Of a stretch of 48,175 bases of DNA, positions 33,400 through 43,960 are shown one piece after another. The DNA comes from Microvirga lupini (GTDB lineage Bacteria; Pseudomonadota; Alphaproteobacteria; Rhizobiales; Beijerinckiaceae), in assembly GCA_000517005.1 (NCBI GenBank), contig KI912007.1, forward strand, positions 33,401 to 81,575. Direction: 5' to 3'. Under the pieces are notes generated by a model. It was not told the origin of the DNA. It did not search any database and saw nothing but the letters and a program-made list of their open reading frames with translations. Made by a program: the position numbers and the translations under genes. The first letter of the stretch is position 1, and every line of letters begins with the position of its first letter.

Positions 33400-36300
33400 C
33401 AGGCTGCCTTCTTCTCCGCAATGCGCACGAGGCTGCGCAGGATCGTGGTCGCGGCCTTGATGCGCTCGTCCGGGGTCTCGGTGTCACGGACGAACACGAT
33501 CTTCATGTCGGGCCGCACCTTCGCGAAGGAGGCCTGCTCCGTGACATAGGAGATGAGGCCGGTCGGATTGGCGAAGGCATTGTCGCGGAAGGAGATGATG
33601 ATGCCCTTCGGCCCGCCGTCCACCTTCTCCACATTGGCGCGGCGGCAGAGCACCTTGATCGCCATGATCTTGAGAAGCTGGTCGACCTCCGAGGGCACCG
33701 GACCGAAGCGGTCCACCATCTCCGCCCGGAAGGCATCGATCTCCTGATCGGTCTCGAAGGTCGAGAGACGGCGGTAGAGCCCCAGCCGCAATTGCAGGTC
33801 GGCGATGTAGCTCTCCGGGATCATCACCGGCGCGCCGACCGCGATGGTGGGCGACCATTGATCCTCCGCCGGCTCCTCGATGCCGGCCTTGAGCTGCGCT
33901 ACCGCCTCTTCCAGCATCTGCTGGTAGAGCTCGTAGCCGACCTCCTTGATATGGCCGGACTGCTCCTCGCCCAAGAGGTTGCCCGCGCCGCGGATATCGA
34001 GATCGTGCGAGGCGAGCTGGAAGCCGGCGCCCAGCGTATCGAGGGTCTGAAGTACCTTCAGCCGCCGCTCCGCCTGCACGGTCAGAGTCTTGTTCGCCGG
34101 CACCGAGAACAGGGCATAGGCGCGGGACTTGGACCGCCCGACGCGGCCGCGCAGCTGATAGAGCTGCGACAGGCCGAACATGTCCGCCCGGTGGACGATG
34201 AGCGTGTTGGCGGTCGGAATGTCGAGGCCCGATTCCACGATGGTGGTGGAGAGCAGGATGTCGTACTTGCCCTCGTAGAAAGCCGTCATGACGTCTTCGA
34301 GCTGCCCCGCCGCCATCTGGCCGTGCGCGACGGCCACCTTCGCCTCCGGCACCTCCTTGTCGAGGAAGGCCTTCACGTCGCCGAGATCGTCGAGGCGCGG
34401 CACCACGTAGAAGGCCTGCCCGCCCCGGTAGCGCTCGCGCAGCAGCGCCTCGCGGATGAGAAGCGGATCGAAGGGCGTGATGAAGGTGCGCACCGCCAGG
34501 CGGTCCACCGGCGGCGTCGTGATCAGCGACAGTTCGCGCACGCCCGTGAGAGCAAGCTGCAGGGTGCGCGGGATCGGCGTGGCCGAGAGGGTCAGCACGT
34601 GGACCTCGGCGCGCAGCTCCTTCAGGCGCTCCTTGTGGCTGACGCCGAAATGCTGCTCCTCGTCGACGATGATGAGGCCGAGATCCTTGAACTTGATGGT
34701 CTTGCCCAGAACCGCATGGGTGCCGATGACGATGTCGACTGACCCGTCGGCCAGCCCCTCCTTCGTCTTCTTCATCTCGGCGGCCGGCACGAAGCGGGAG
34801 GCCTGGGCTATGTTGAGCGGCAGGCCGCGGAAACGGTCGCAGAAGGTCTTGTGGTGCTGACGTGCCAGAAGGGTCGTCGGTACCACCACCGCCACCTGCT
34901 TGCCGCTCATGGCTGCCACGAAGGCGGCGCGCAGCGCCACCTCCGTCTTGCCGAAGCCCACGTCGCCGCAGACGAGACGGTCCATCGGGCGGCCCGAGGC
35001 CATGTCATCCAGCACCGCCTCGATAGCGTTGAGCTGGTCTTCGGTCTCGTCATAGGGGAAGCGGGCCGCGAACTCGTCGTAGAGCCCTTCCGGCGGCGTC
35101 AGGCGGGGAGCCTCCTTGAGGATGCGCGCCGCCGCGATCTTCATGAGCGCGCCCGCCATCTCGCGGATACGCTGCTTCATGCGCGCCTTGCGCGCCTGCC
35201 AAGCCCCGCCGCCGAGCTTGTCGAGCTGGACTTCCGTTTCTTCCGACCCGTAGCGGGTCAGAAGCTCGATATTCTCCACCGGCAGGAACAGGCGGTCGCC
35301 GCCGGCATAATGCAGCTCCAGGCAGTCATGCGGCGCGCCCGCAGCCTCGATGGTCTTCAACCCCTCGAAGCGCCCGATGCCGTGATCCACGTGGACGACG
35401 AGATCGCCCGGCGTCAGCGCCGCGACTTCGGTGAGGAAGTCCTGCGGCCGCTTCGACTTGCGCTTCTGGCGCACGAGACGGTCGCCGAGGATGTCCTGCT
35501 CGCTGATGACGGCGAGATCCGCCGTCTCGAAGCCCGATTCCAAGGGCCAGATGCCGACCGGGATCTCGTTGCGTGGATAGGCCAGCGCGTCGGAGAAGCG
35601 CGCAATGGGCTTCGTCTGGCGCAGATCGTGGTCCTGCAGCACATGGGAGAGGCGCTCGCGCGATCCCTCCGTCCAGGCACCGAGCATGACGCGCTTCTTG
35701 GCGGCCTGCAGATCGCGAATGTGCCGGATCACCGCCTCGAACACGTTGGTGTTCTCGTCCGCGCGCTCGGCGATGAAGTTGCGCCCCTGGCGCGCCTCAC
35801 AATCGATGACGAGCTTCCCCGGCGCTTCCGGGATCGCGAAAGGCGTCAGCCGTGCGAGCGACAGTTTGGCGGTGCGCTCGGACCATTCCTCAGGCTTGAA
35901 GCAGAGCGCATCCGGCGGCAGCGGGCGATAGGGCGCGACGCCGGGCTGGTTCTGCCCCATGCCCTCGCGGCGGGCATCGTAATAATCCTTCACCTGGGCG
36001 AGACGCTCGGCGGCGGCATCGTCGGCGAGCGTATCGAACACCACCGGAATGCCTGGCAGGTAATCGAACAGGGAATCGAGATGGTCGTGGAACAGCGGCA
36101 TCCAGTGTTCCAGGCCCGGATAGCGCCGCCCCTCGCTGATGGCCTCGTAGAGCCGGTCGTCGCGGGTCGGCGCCCCGAAGGCCGCCACATAGGCCTGGCG
36201 GAAGCGCCGGATGCTCTCGGTGGTGAGCTGAACCTCGCTCATGGGCACGAGATCGAGGGACCTGAGGGTGCCGATGGTGCGCTGGGTCTCCGGATCGAAG

Positions 36301-36920
36301 GCGCGGATCGATTCCAGCGCGTCGCCGAAGAAATCGAGGCGGACCGGGTTGGGCAGACCTGCCGGGAAAAGATCGATGATGCCGCCGCGGACCGCGTATT
36401 CGCCCGTATCCCGCACGGTGCCGGTGCGCAGGAAGCCGTTGGTCTCGAGCCAGTTGATCAGCTGCGTCGTGTCGACCACGTTGCCGGGTGCGGCCGAGAA
36501 GGTCTCCGCCGCGATGCGCGCCTTCGGCGGCACGCGCTGAACCAGGGCGTTCACCGTCGTCGAGAGGATGCGCGGCTTGTCCTCCGAGGTCTTGGAGCGG
36601 GCGAGCCGCGCGAGCGTCGTCATGCGCTGCGCCGTGATCGCCGCATTGGGCGACACGCGGTCATAGGGCTGACAGTCCCAGGCCGGAAAGGTCAGGATCT
36701 CGATCTCTGGCGCGATGAAGGCGAGGCTGTTGGCGAAGTTCTGCTGCCGCTGCCCGTCGCGGGCCACATGGACCAGAACCGCCGGCCCCTCCACCTGTCC
36801 CGACAGCCCCCGCGCCAGATCGGCGACGGCCAGCGCGTCGAAGCCGTCCGGAACGCTGGACAGCGTCAGGCTTTGGCCTTTTTCCAGGGCATCGAGAGCA
36901 CGGGTCAGGGCTGGCTTCAT
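33399..36920 (-). CDS. mfd: Transcription-repair coupling factor Mfd
   Basis: 1,173 residues, full length. The protein displaces RNA polymerase stalled at DNA damage and recruits UvrA. The UvrB-like N-terminal part begins with GLSGQVEGPAVLVH and includes AWDCQPYDRVSPN. The RNA polymerase-interacting domain contains LTPGDLVVHVDHGIGRFEGL. The RecG-like motor has Walker A CGDVGFGKTEVALRAA (about residue 650) and VDEEQHFG (about 752), then VGRSKSRAYALF. The C-terminal regulatory domain contains LRLGLYRRLSTFE. It precedes the serine hydrolase gene and follows sdhE on the same strand across a repeat-bearing gap. The order sdhE-mfd beside recG is common in this bacterial order. Confidence 0.98.
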   Translation of the reverse strand: MKPALTRALDALEKGQSLTLSSVPDGFDALAVADLARGLSGQVEGPAVLVHVARDGQRQQNFANSLAFIAPEIEILTFPAWDCQPYDRVSPNAAITAQRMTTLARLARSKTSEDKPRILSTTVNALVQRVPPKARIAAETFSAAPGNVVDTTQLINWLETNGFLRTGTVRDTGEYAVRGGIIDLFPAGLPNPVRLDFFGDALESIRAFDPETQRTIGTLRSLDLVPMSEVQLTTESIRRFRQAYVAAFGAPTRDDRLYEAISEGRRYPGLEHWMPLFHDHLDSLFDYLPGIPVVFDTLADDAAAERLAQVKDYYDARREGMGQNQPGVAPYRPLPPDALCFKPEEWSERTAKLSLARLTPFAIPEAPGKLVIDCEARQGRNFIAERADENTNVFEAVIRHIRDLQAAKKRVMLGAWTEGSRERLSHVLQDHDLRQTKPIARFSDALAYPRNEIPVGIWPLESGFETADLAVISEQDILGDRLVRQKRKSKRPQDFLTEVAALTPGDLVVHVDHGIGRFEGLKTIEAAGAPHDCLELHYAGGDRLFLPVENIELLTRYGSEETEVQLDKLGGGAWQARKARMKQRIREMAGALMKIAAARILKEAPRLTPPEGLYDEFAARFPYDETEDQLNAIEAVLDDMASGRPMDRLVCGDVGFGKTEVALRAAFVAAMSGKQVAVVVPTTLLARQHHKTFCDRFRGLPLNIAQASRFVPAAEMKKTKEGLADGSVDIVIGTHAVLGKTIKFKDLGLIIVDEEQHFGVSHKERLKELRAEVHVLTLSATPIPRTLQLALTGVRELSLITTPPVDRLAVRTFITPFDPLLIREALLRERYRGGQAFYVVPRLDDLGDVKAFLDKEVPEAKVAVAHGQMAAGQLEDVMTAFYEGKYDILLSTTIVESGLDIPTANTLIVHRADMFGLSQLYQLRGRVGRSKSRAYALFSVPANKTLTVQAERRLKVLQTLDTLGAGFQLASHDLDIRGAGNLLGEEQSGHIKEVGYELYQQMLEEAVAQLKAGIEEPAEDQWSPTIAVGAPVMIPESYIADLQLRLGLYRRLSTFETDQEIDAFRAEMVDRFGPVPSEVDQLLKIMAIKVLCRRANVEKVDGGPKGIIISFRDNAFANPTGLISYVTEQASFAKVRPDMKIVFVRDTETPDERIKAATTILRSLVRIAEKKAA

Positions 36921-37276
36921 GGCGGGCTGTCAGATCATAGATAACAAGAACGCGGGCTGATGGGCCCGGTTCGTTGGAATTGAGAAAAGAAGAATGTGGT
37001 TTAGTCCGAGGGGACGTTCATTGTCACCCCAGTTGACACCCTTCATCCCTCCCTCTCGCAGGAGAGATGAAGAGTGGGGGGCGTGAAGTCAGAGCGCTGA
37101 ATGCATTTCAAGGCGAAACGTTCGCACAACCGGCCATGACACCTTCCACGTCATGGCCGGGCTTGTCCCGGCCATCTCGACTGGAAGAGCGCAGCCCCTT
37201 CCGAAGCGGGATCACCGGCACAAGGCCGGTGATGACGAAGGAGAGCGTCTTTTCCGGCCGGGGAGACAAGCTGGCA
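36921..37276. other. Intergenic region between mfd and sdhE
   Basis: About 356 bases with no credible gene. It holds copy 3 of the 90-bp repeat, listed separately. On the minus strand a TATGAT-like box lies about 20 bases upstream of the mfd start, possibly its promoter. Confidence 0.45.
37149..37237 (+). repeat. Intergenic palindromic repeat, copy 3
   Basis: It begins CGTCATGGCCGGGCTTGTCC and, like copy 2, its 3' end holds GGATCACCGGCACAAGGCC followed by GGTGATGACG. The two terminal hairpins are conserved; the middle (TCTCGACTGGAAGAGCGCAG and following bases) differs. See 20434-20522 and 27532-27621. Confidence 0.88.
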
Positions 37277-37582
37277 TCAGCTATGAATCGGCGACGTGTG
37301 GGTGTGGAAGGCCTTCAGGCGCTGGAACAAAGGCGTGTCGTAGTTCGAGGGAATTTCGATCTCGCCGGTGATCCAGCCGAGGAGATCACGGTCAGTTACC
37401 TCGATCAGGCGCTCGAACTCGGCAAGGTCCTCCTCGGAGAGATCCCCGATCTCTGCATCCGCGAAGCGGCCCATGATCAGGTCCATCTCCCGCATGCCCC
37501 GGTGCCAGGAACGGTACAGGATCTGCCTGCGGCGGGTGTCGAGCCCGGCGCTGCTGCGTGTCGTTCCGCTCATGGCGCTCAT
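37277..37582 (-). CDS. sdhE: FAD assembly factor SdhE
   Basis: 101 residues, the normal size of the SdhE/YgfY family, which promotes covalent attachment of FAD to succinate dehydrogenase. The family signature is present: RRRQILYRSWHRGMREMD contains the essential RGxxE motif (RGMRE), followed by the five-helix pattern (LSEEDLAEFERLIEVTDRDLLGWITG). ATG 37582 has GGAG upstream; a second ATG three codons later is possible. It lies upstream of mfd on the same strand and is divergent from recG across 245 bases that hold two strong hairpins. Confidence 0.93.
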   Translation of the reverse strand: MSAMSGTTRSSAGLDTRRRQILYRSWHRGMREMDLIMGRFADAEIGDLSEEDLAEFERLIEVTDRDLLGWITGEIEIPSNYDTPLFQRLKAFHTHTSPIHS

Positions 37583-37621
37583 GGCATTGCTCCGATCAGT
37601 GAAAGATAACGTCGCCTCAGA

Positions 37622-37723
37622 GCGGCGTAGCGCATCGTGCGGACCCAGAGGGCCGCGTCAGCGAAAAGTGGATCCGGTTTTCGCTAGCGCGGCCCTCTGG
37701 GGCCGCACTCAACGATGCGCCGC
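37622..37723. repeat. Large hairpin upstream of sdhE and recG
   Basis: Paired arms: GCGGCG...GCGCATCGTGCGG with CCGCACTCAACGATGCGCCGC, then CAGAGGGCCGCG with CGCGGCCCTCTG. The centre holds GCGAAAAGTGGATCCGG and TTTTCGC, itself a small palindrome. It lies between the divergent starts of sdhE and recG, so it does not act as a simple gene-end terminator. Confidence 0.8.
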
Positions 37724-37732
37724 ATAAAGGTT

Positions 37733-37783
37733 GAGCATCAGAGTCGATCCCAAAAGTGCCTTCCACTTTTGGGTCCGATGCTC
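37733..37783. repeat. Second inverted repeat in the sdhE-recG gap
   Basis: GAGCATC...GATCCCAAAAGTG pairs with CCACTTTTGGGTCCGATGCTC around a CCTT loop. It is close to the recG start (45 bases). It could affect recG expression or be a mobile REP-like element. Confidence 0.8.
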
Positions 37784-37827
37784 TAGCCGCTATATAACCA
37801 TCTCCCTCCCCGTTGCCACCCATTTGA

Positions 37828-39945
<2,118 letters not shown>

Positions 39946-40462
39946 TCGAGGCGCATCGCCATGATGCAGCGCCGTGCCGGGTCATGCCCGGCCTCCGCCT
40001 CCTCGCGCAGCTTGTCGCGATGCGCTGGTCCGGCCTTATCTGGATCGATCTCCGCGAAGCCCAACCGGGCGTAAAACGGCCCATTCCACGACAGGTCGCG
40101 ATAGGTGATCAGCGTAATGGCATCAGCTCCCAGGCGTCTGCCATGCTCAATGGCAGCTCCTACCAATCGGGCACCAATGCCCTGCCGCTGATGCGAGCCC
40201 GCAACCGACAACTCGGCGATGTAGAGGTGCCCATCCAGCTCGTGCGCGGCCAGAAACCCGACCGGCTTATCCTGTTCGTCGACTGCCACCCAGAGCGTCC
40301 CGTCCCGGCACAAGGCCGCCAGGACGGCGGGATCCATCGTGCCGCCATCGGCCAGCCACGCCAGGCCGACGCTTCGGAAGACAGATGCCGCCGAGCGCTC
40401 AACCGCACCGAGCTTGCTCAAGTCATCCGGCCGGGCAAGCCGGATAGGAAAGCGGGAAGCGC

Positions 40463-42289
40463 TCACTCCACCGTCACGGACTTCGCGAGATTGCGCGGCT
40501 GGTCCACGTCCTTACCCATGAAAACGGCCGTGTGATAGGCGAGCAGCTGGATCGGAACGGCGTTGAGGATCGGGGCCACGATCGGGTGCACGGAGGGCAT
40601 CACGATAGTCGCCATCGTGTCGAGCCCTGCCTCAAGAGCGCCGCGCTCGTCCGTGATGAGGATGATGCGGCCGCCGCGGGCTGCCACTTCCTGCATGTTG
40701 GACACGGTCTTCTCGAAGATGCTGTCGTGTGGCGCGATCACGATGACGGGCATCGTCTCGTCGATGAGCGCGATGGGGCCGTGCTTGAGCTCGCCCGCCG
40801 CATAGCCTTCCGCATGGATGTAGGAGATTTCCTTGAGCTTCAGGGCTCCTTCCATGGCAAGCGGGTAGGACGTGCCGCGGCCGAGATAGAGCACGTCCTT
40901 CGCCTTGGAGAGGTCGCGGGCCAGGATCTCGATCTGGTGCTCCCGCTTCATCGCCTCGGTCATCTGACCGGGAACGGCGATGAGTGCGTTCACCAGCTCC
41001 TTCTCCTCCTCGGCGCTGAGCGTGCCCCGGGCGCGGCCGGCCGCAATGGCGAGCGACAGGAGCACCGTGAGCTGGCAGGTGAACGCCTTGGTCGAGGCGA
41101 CGCCCACCTCCACGCCGGCGAGCGTCTGTGCGATGACGTTGCTTTCCCGGGCCATGGTGGAGGTCGGCACGTTCACCACGGAGAGGGTATGCTGCTTCTC
41201 GGCGGTGGCGTAACGCAGAGACGCAAGGGTGTCCGCCGTCTCACCCGATTGGGACACGAAGAGCGCCAGGCCGCCGGGCTCCAAAGGCGCCTCCCGATAA
41301 CGGAATTCGGAGGCCACATCGATTTCGACCGGGATGCGGGCGAGCCGCTCGAACCAGTATTTCGAAATCAGCCCAGCGAGATAGGCGGTGCCGCAGGCCG
41401 AAATGGAGATGCGCTTCAGATCCCTGAAGTCGAACGGCAATTCGATAGGAAGTTCAACTCGTTCAGATGTGAAGTTCACGTAATGGGCGAGCGTACGGCC
41501 CACGACTTCCGCCTGTTCGTGGATCTCCTTGGCCATGAAGTGGCGGTAATTGCCCTTGTCGGCCAGGAAGGACCCGACCGGGATCTTGTGACGAACCCGC
41601 TGCACCGGCTTGCTGCTCTCGTCCCGGATATCCGCACCCCTGCGGGTCAGGATCGCCCAGTCGCCATCGTCCAGATAGGCCACCTCGTCGGTGAAGGGCG
41701 CCAGCGCCAGTGCGTCGGAGCCGAGATACATCTCGCCTTCGCCATAGCCGATGGCGAGAGGTGCGCCGTGACGGGCGCCGATCAGGAGATCCTCTTCTCC
41801 CGAGAACAGGAAACCGAGGGCGAAAGCACCGCGCAGGCGCGGCAGGGTCACGGCGACCGCTTCGATGGGCAGACGGCCCTGGCGGATCTCGTAGGTCACG
41901 AGTTGCGCCACCACCTCGGTATCCGTCTCGGTCTCGAACCGGACGCCCTTCGCCTCGAGCCCGGTCTTCAGCTCACGGAAGTTCTCGATGATGCCGTTGT
42001 GAACGACCGCCAGCTTGTCGGTCGCATGCGGATGCGCGTTGGTCTCGTTGGGCTTGCCATGGGTCGCCCAGCGGGTATGGCCGATGCCGATGACGCCGGA
42101 CAGGGGGGCCTGCGACAGCTTCGTCTCCAGATTGCGCAGCTTGCCCTCGGCCCGCCGACGGTCGAGCCGACCCTCTTCCAGGGTCGCGACGCCCGCGGAA
42201 TCGTAGCCCCGGTACTCCAGCCGCTTGAGGGCTTCAACGATCTGGGGCGCGACAGGAGTCTTTCCGACGATTCCGACGATTCCGCACAT
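40463..42289 (-). CDS. glmS: Glutamine-fructose-6-phosphate aminotransferase (isomerizing) GlmS
   Basis: 608 residues, full length. It makes glucosamine-6-phosphate from fructose-6-phosphate and glutamine, the first step to UDP-GlcNAc for peptidoglycan and lipid A. The glutaminase domain starts MCGIVGIVG with the catalytic Cys2, followed by GIGHTRWATHG and HNGIIENF. Two SIS isomerase domains follow, with VSQSGETADTL (about 345) and LGRGTSYPLAMEGALKLKEI; the C-terminus NLAKSVTVE is the conserved tail. It lies 109 bases downstream of glmU on the same strand, and a GNAT gene follows coupled by GTGA. No glmS ribozyme is expected or seen. Confidence 0.98.
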   Translation of the reverse strand: MCGIVGIVGKTPVAPQIVEALKRLEYRGYDSAGVATLEEGRLDRRRAEGKLRNLETKLSQAPLSGVIGIGHTRWATHGKPNETNAHPHATDKLAVVHNGIIENFRELKTGLEAKGVRFETETDTEVVAQLVTYEIRQGRLPIEAVAVTLPRLRGAFALGFLFSGEEDLLIGARHGAPLAIGYGEGEMYLGSDALALAPFTDEVAYLDDGDWAILTRRGADIRDESSKPVQRVRHKIPVGSFLADKGNYRHFMAKEIHEQAEVVGRTLAHYVNFTSERVELPIELPFDFRDLKRISISACGTAYLAGLISKYWFERLARIPVEIDVASEFRYREAPLEPGGLALFVSQSGETADTLASLRYATAEKQHTLSVVNVPTSTMARESNVIAQTLAGVEVGVASTKAFTCQLTVLLSLAIAAGRARGTLSAEEEKELVNALIAVPGQMTEAMKREHQIEILARDLSKAKDVLYLGRGTSYPLAMEGALKLKEISYIHAEGYAAGELKHGPIALIDETMPVIVIAPHDSIFEKTVSNMQEVAARGGRIILITDERGALEAGLDTMATIVMPSVHPIVAPILNAVPIQLLAYHTAVFMGKDVDQPRNLAKSVTVE

Positions 42290-42398
42290 TCTCTGAAACT
42301 TCCTTATGCAATCCGATGACCGCTACGCTTCCTGCCCTCTTACAGAGGCTCGGCCTCACAACGGAATCAACTTGCGTAACCTATTGTGACAAGGGCGC

Positions 42399-43775
42399 TT
42401 ATTTTCTCTTGGCGGCCCGGGCCTTCTCCCGGAATTCGACGGCCCAGCCCTCCTTCACAATCTGACGTCCACGGCCGAGACCCAAGGCATCATCGGGGAT
42501 ATTCTCCGTAATAACCGAGCCGGAACCGACGAAGGCGCCTTTGCCGATGGTGATGGGAGCCACGAGCGAGGAATTCGAGCCGATGAAGGCCCCCTCGCCG
42601 ATCTCCGTCCGGTATTTTCCGAAACCGTCGTAATTGCAGGTGATCGTGCCTGCGCCGATATTCGCCTCCGCCCCGACGGTGGCGTCGCCCAGATAGGTCA
42701 GGTGGCTCACCTTGGCGCCGGCTCCGAGTTCCGTGTTCTTGATCTCGACGAAGTTTCCAACCTTGGCCTTCGGGCCGATCGAAGCGCCGGGACGCAGGCG
42801 CGCGAAGGGTCCGACGCCCGCTCCGGACGCGATCCGGGTACCCTCAAGGTGGCTGAAGCTGTGGATGACAGCCCCCTCCTCGACGACGACGCCGGGTCCG
42901 AAGACCACATGAGGCTCCACCACCACATCCTGGCCGAGCCGGGTGTCATGGCTAAAGAAGACCGTCTCGGGGGCGACGAGGGTCACACCCGATTCCATGG
43001 CCTCCTGGCGCAGGCGATCCTGGATCATGCGCTCGGCTGCCGCGAGCTGAGCCCGGTCATTGACGCCGTGCACCTCCTCTTCAGGCACAATGGCGATGGC
43101 CGTCCGATGCCCGAGGTCACGGGCAATCTCGACGATATCCGTCAGATAGTACTCACCCTTGGCATTGTCGTTCTTGACCCGGTCGAGCAGAGTCAGCGCC
43201 AGATCGCCGCGAATGGCCATCAGGCCGCCGTTGCAGAGGGTGATCTCCCGCTCGGTCTCGCTGGCGTCCTTGTGCTCGCGGATGGCCAGAAGCTCGTCGC
43301 CTGACGTGATGAAACGGCCATAGCCCGTGGGATCCTTCGCCTCGAAGCCCATGGCGACCACGCCGGCTCCCTGGGCCAGCGGCGCCCGCAGCTCGGCGAA
43401 GGTCTCAGCCAGGACAAGCGGTGTATCGCCAAAGGCGATGATGACATCGTCCGCCCCCTGAACCAGGGCTTCCCGGGCGCTTAGGACCGCATGGGCGGTA
43501 CCGAGCCGCTCTCGCTGAACGAAGATCCGCGCTTCGGGGAAATTCTTCTGCACCTCTTTGGCCACGTCCCCGCGATCCGGCCCGATGACGGCCGCAACGC
43601 TCGTGGCGCCGGCTTTCGTGAGGGTAGCGAGCACATGTCCGACCATGGAGCGGTTGGCGACCTGATGCAGGACCTTGGGCTTCCCGGATTTCATCCGAGT
43701 GCCCTCACCGGCTGCCAGCACGATGGCGAGGCAGCTTCGGGAAGAGAGCGTCTTGAAGGAGTCGATCGAGGTCAT
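42399..43775 (-). CDS. glmU: Bifunctional UDP-N-acetylglucosamine pyrophosphorylase / glucosamine-1-phosphate acetyltransferase GlmU
   Basis: 458 residues, full length. The N-terminal uridylyltransferase domain has [18 protein letters not shown] (about 20-37), GDTPL and the metal-binding region near [14 protein letters not shown]. The C-terminal left-handed beta-helix acetyltransferase domain shows hexapeptide repeats ([17 protein letters not shown], then [14 protein letters not shown] and [13 protein letters not shown]). Together the two activities finish UDP-GlcNAc. It precedes glmS in the same direction, a natural pairing. The 185-bp gap to the divergent opgG gene holds the upstream control regions of both. 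Confidence 0.98.
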   Translation of the reverse strand: MTSIDSFKTLSSRSCLAIVLAAGEGTRMKSGKPKVLHQVANRSMVGHVLATLTKAGATSVAAVIGPDRGDVAKEVQKNFPEARIFVQRERLGTAHAVLSAREALVQGADDVIIAFGDTPLVLAETFAELRAPLAQGAGVVAMGFEAKDPTGYGRFITSGDELLAIREHKDASETEREITLCNGGLMAIRGDLALTLLDRVKNDNAKGEYYLTDIVEIARDLGHRTAIAIVPEEEVHGVNDRAQLAAAERMIQDRLRQEAMESGVTLVAPETVFFSHDTRLGQDVVVEPHVVFGPGVVVEEGAVIHSFSHLEGTRIASGAGVGPFARLRPGASIGPKAKVGNFVEIKNTELGAGAKVSHLTYLGDATVGAEANIGAGTITCNYDGFGKYRTEIGEGAFIGSNSSLVAPITIGKGAFVGSGSVITENIPDDALGLGRGRQIVKEGWAVEFREKARAAKRK

Positions 43776-43960
43776 ACAGTTTCAATCCGGTGGCACTTTG
43801 CCGTCGAGCTAAATCAGAAGAGGTGTTTCGGCAATCTTTTCATGAGCGACAAGGCGGTTTCCGCCATCGGCCTCGTTTACTTCATGCTCACGATTGACGA
43901 TATGTATAGGGCATTCCAACTGTCTGGCTGAAGAGCCCTCGTTCACACAAGAGTATCGCT

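Noticed and set aside
34851-36944. A 697-codon open frame antisense to mfd
   Set aside because: It mirrors the codon structure of mfd in high-GC DNA, is Arg/His/Gly-rich, has no recognisable domain, and mfd itself is unmistakable.
20434-37237. CRISPR-like array from repeated elements
   Set aside because: The three copies are thousands of bases apart, in both orientations and palindromic; there are no spacers or cas genes.
40532-42319. A 595-codon open frame antisense to glmS
   Set aside because: Shadow of glmS caused by the scarcity of stop codons in GC-rich sequence; composition is unlike a protein and no motif is seen.
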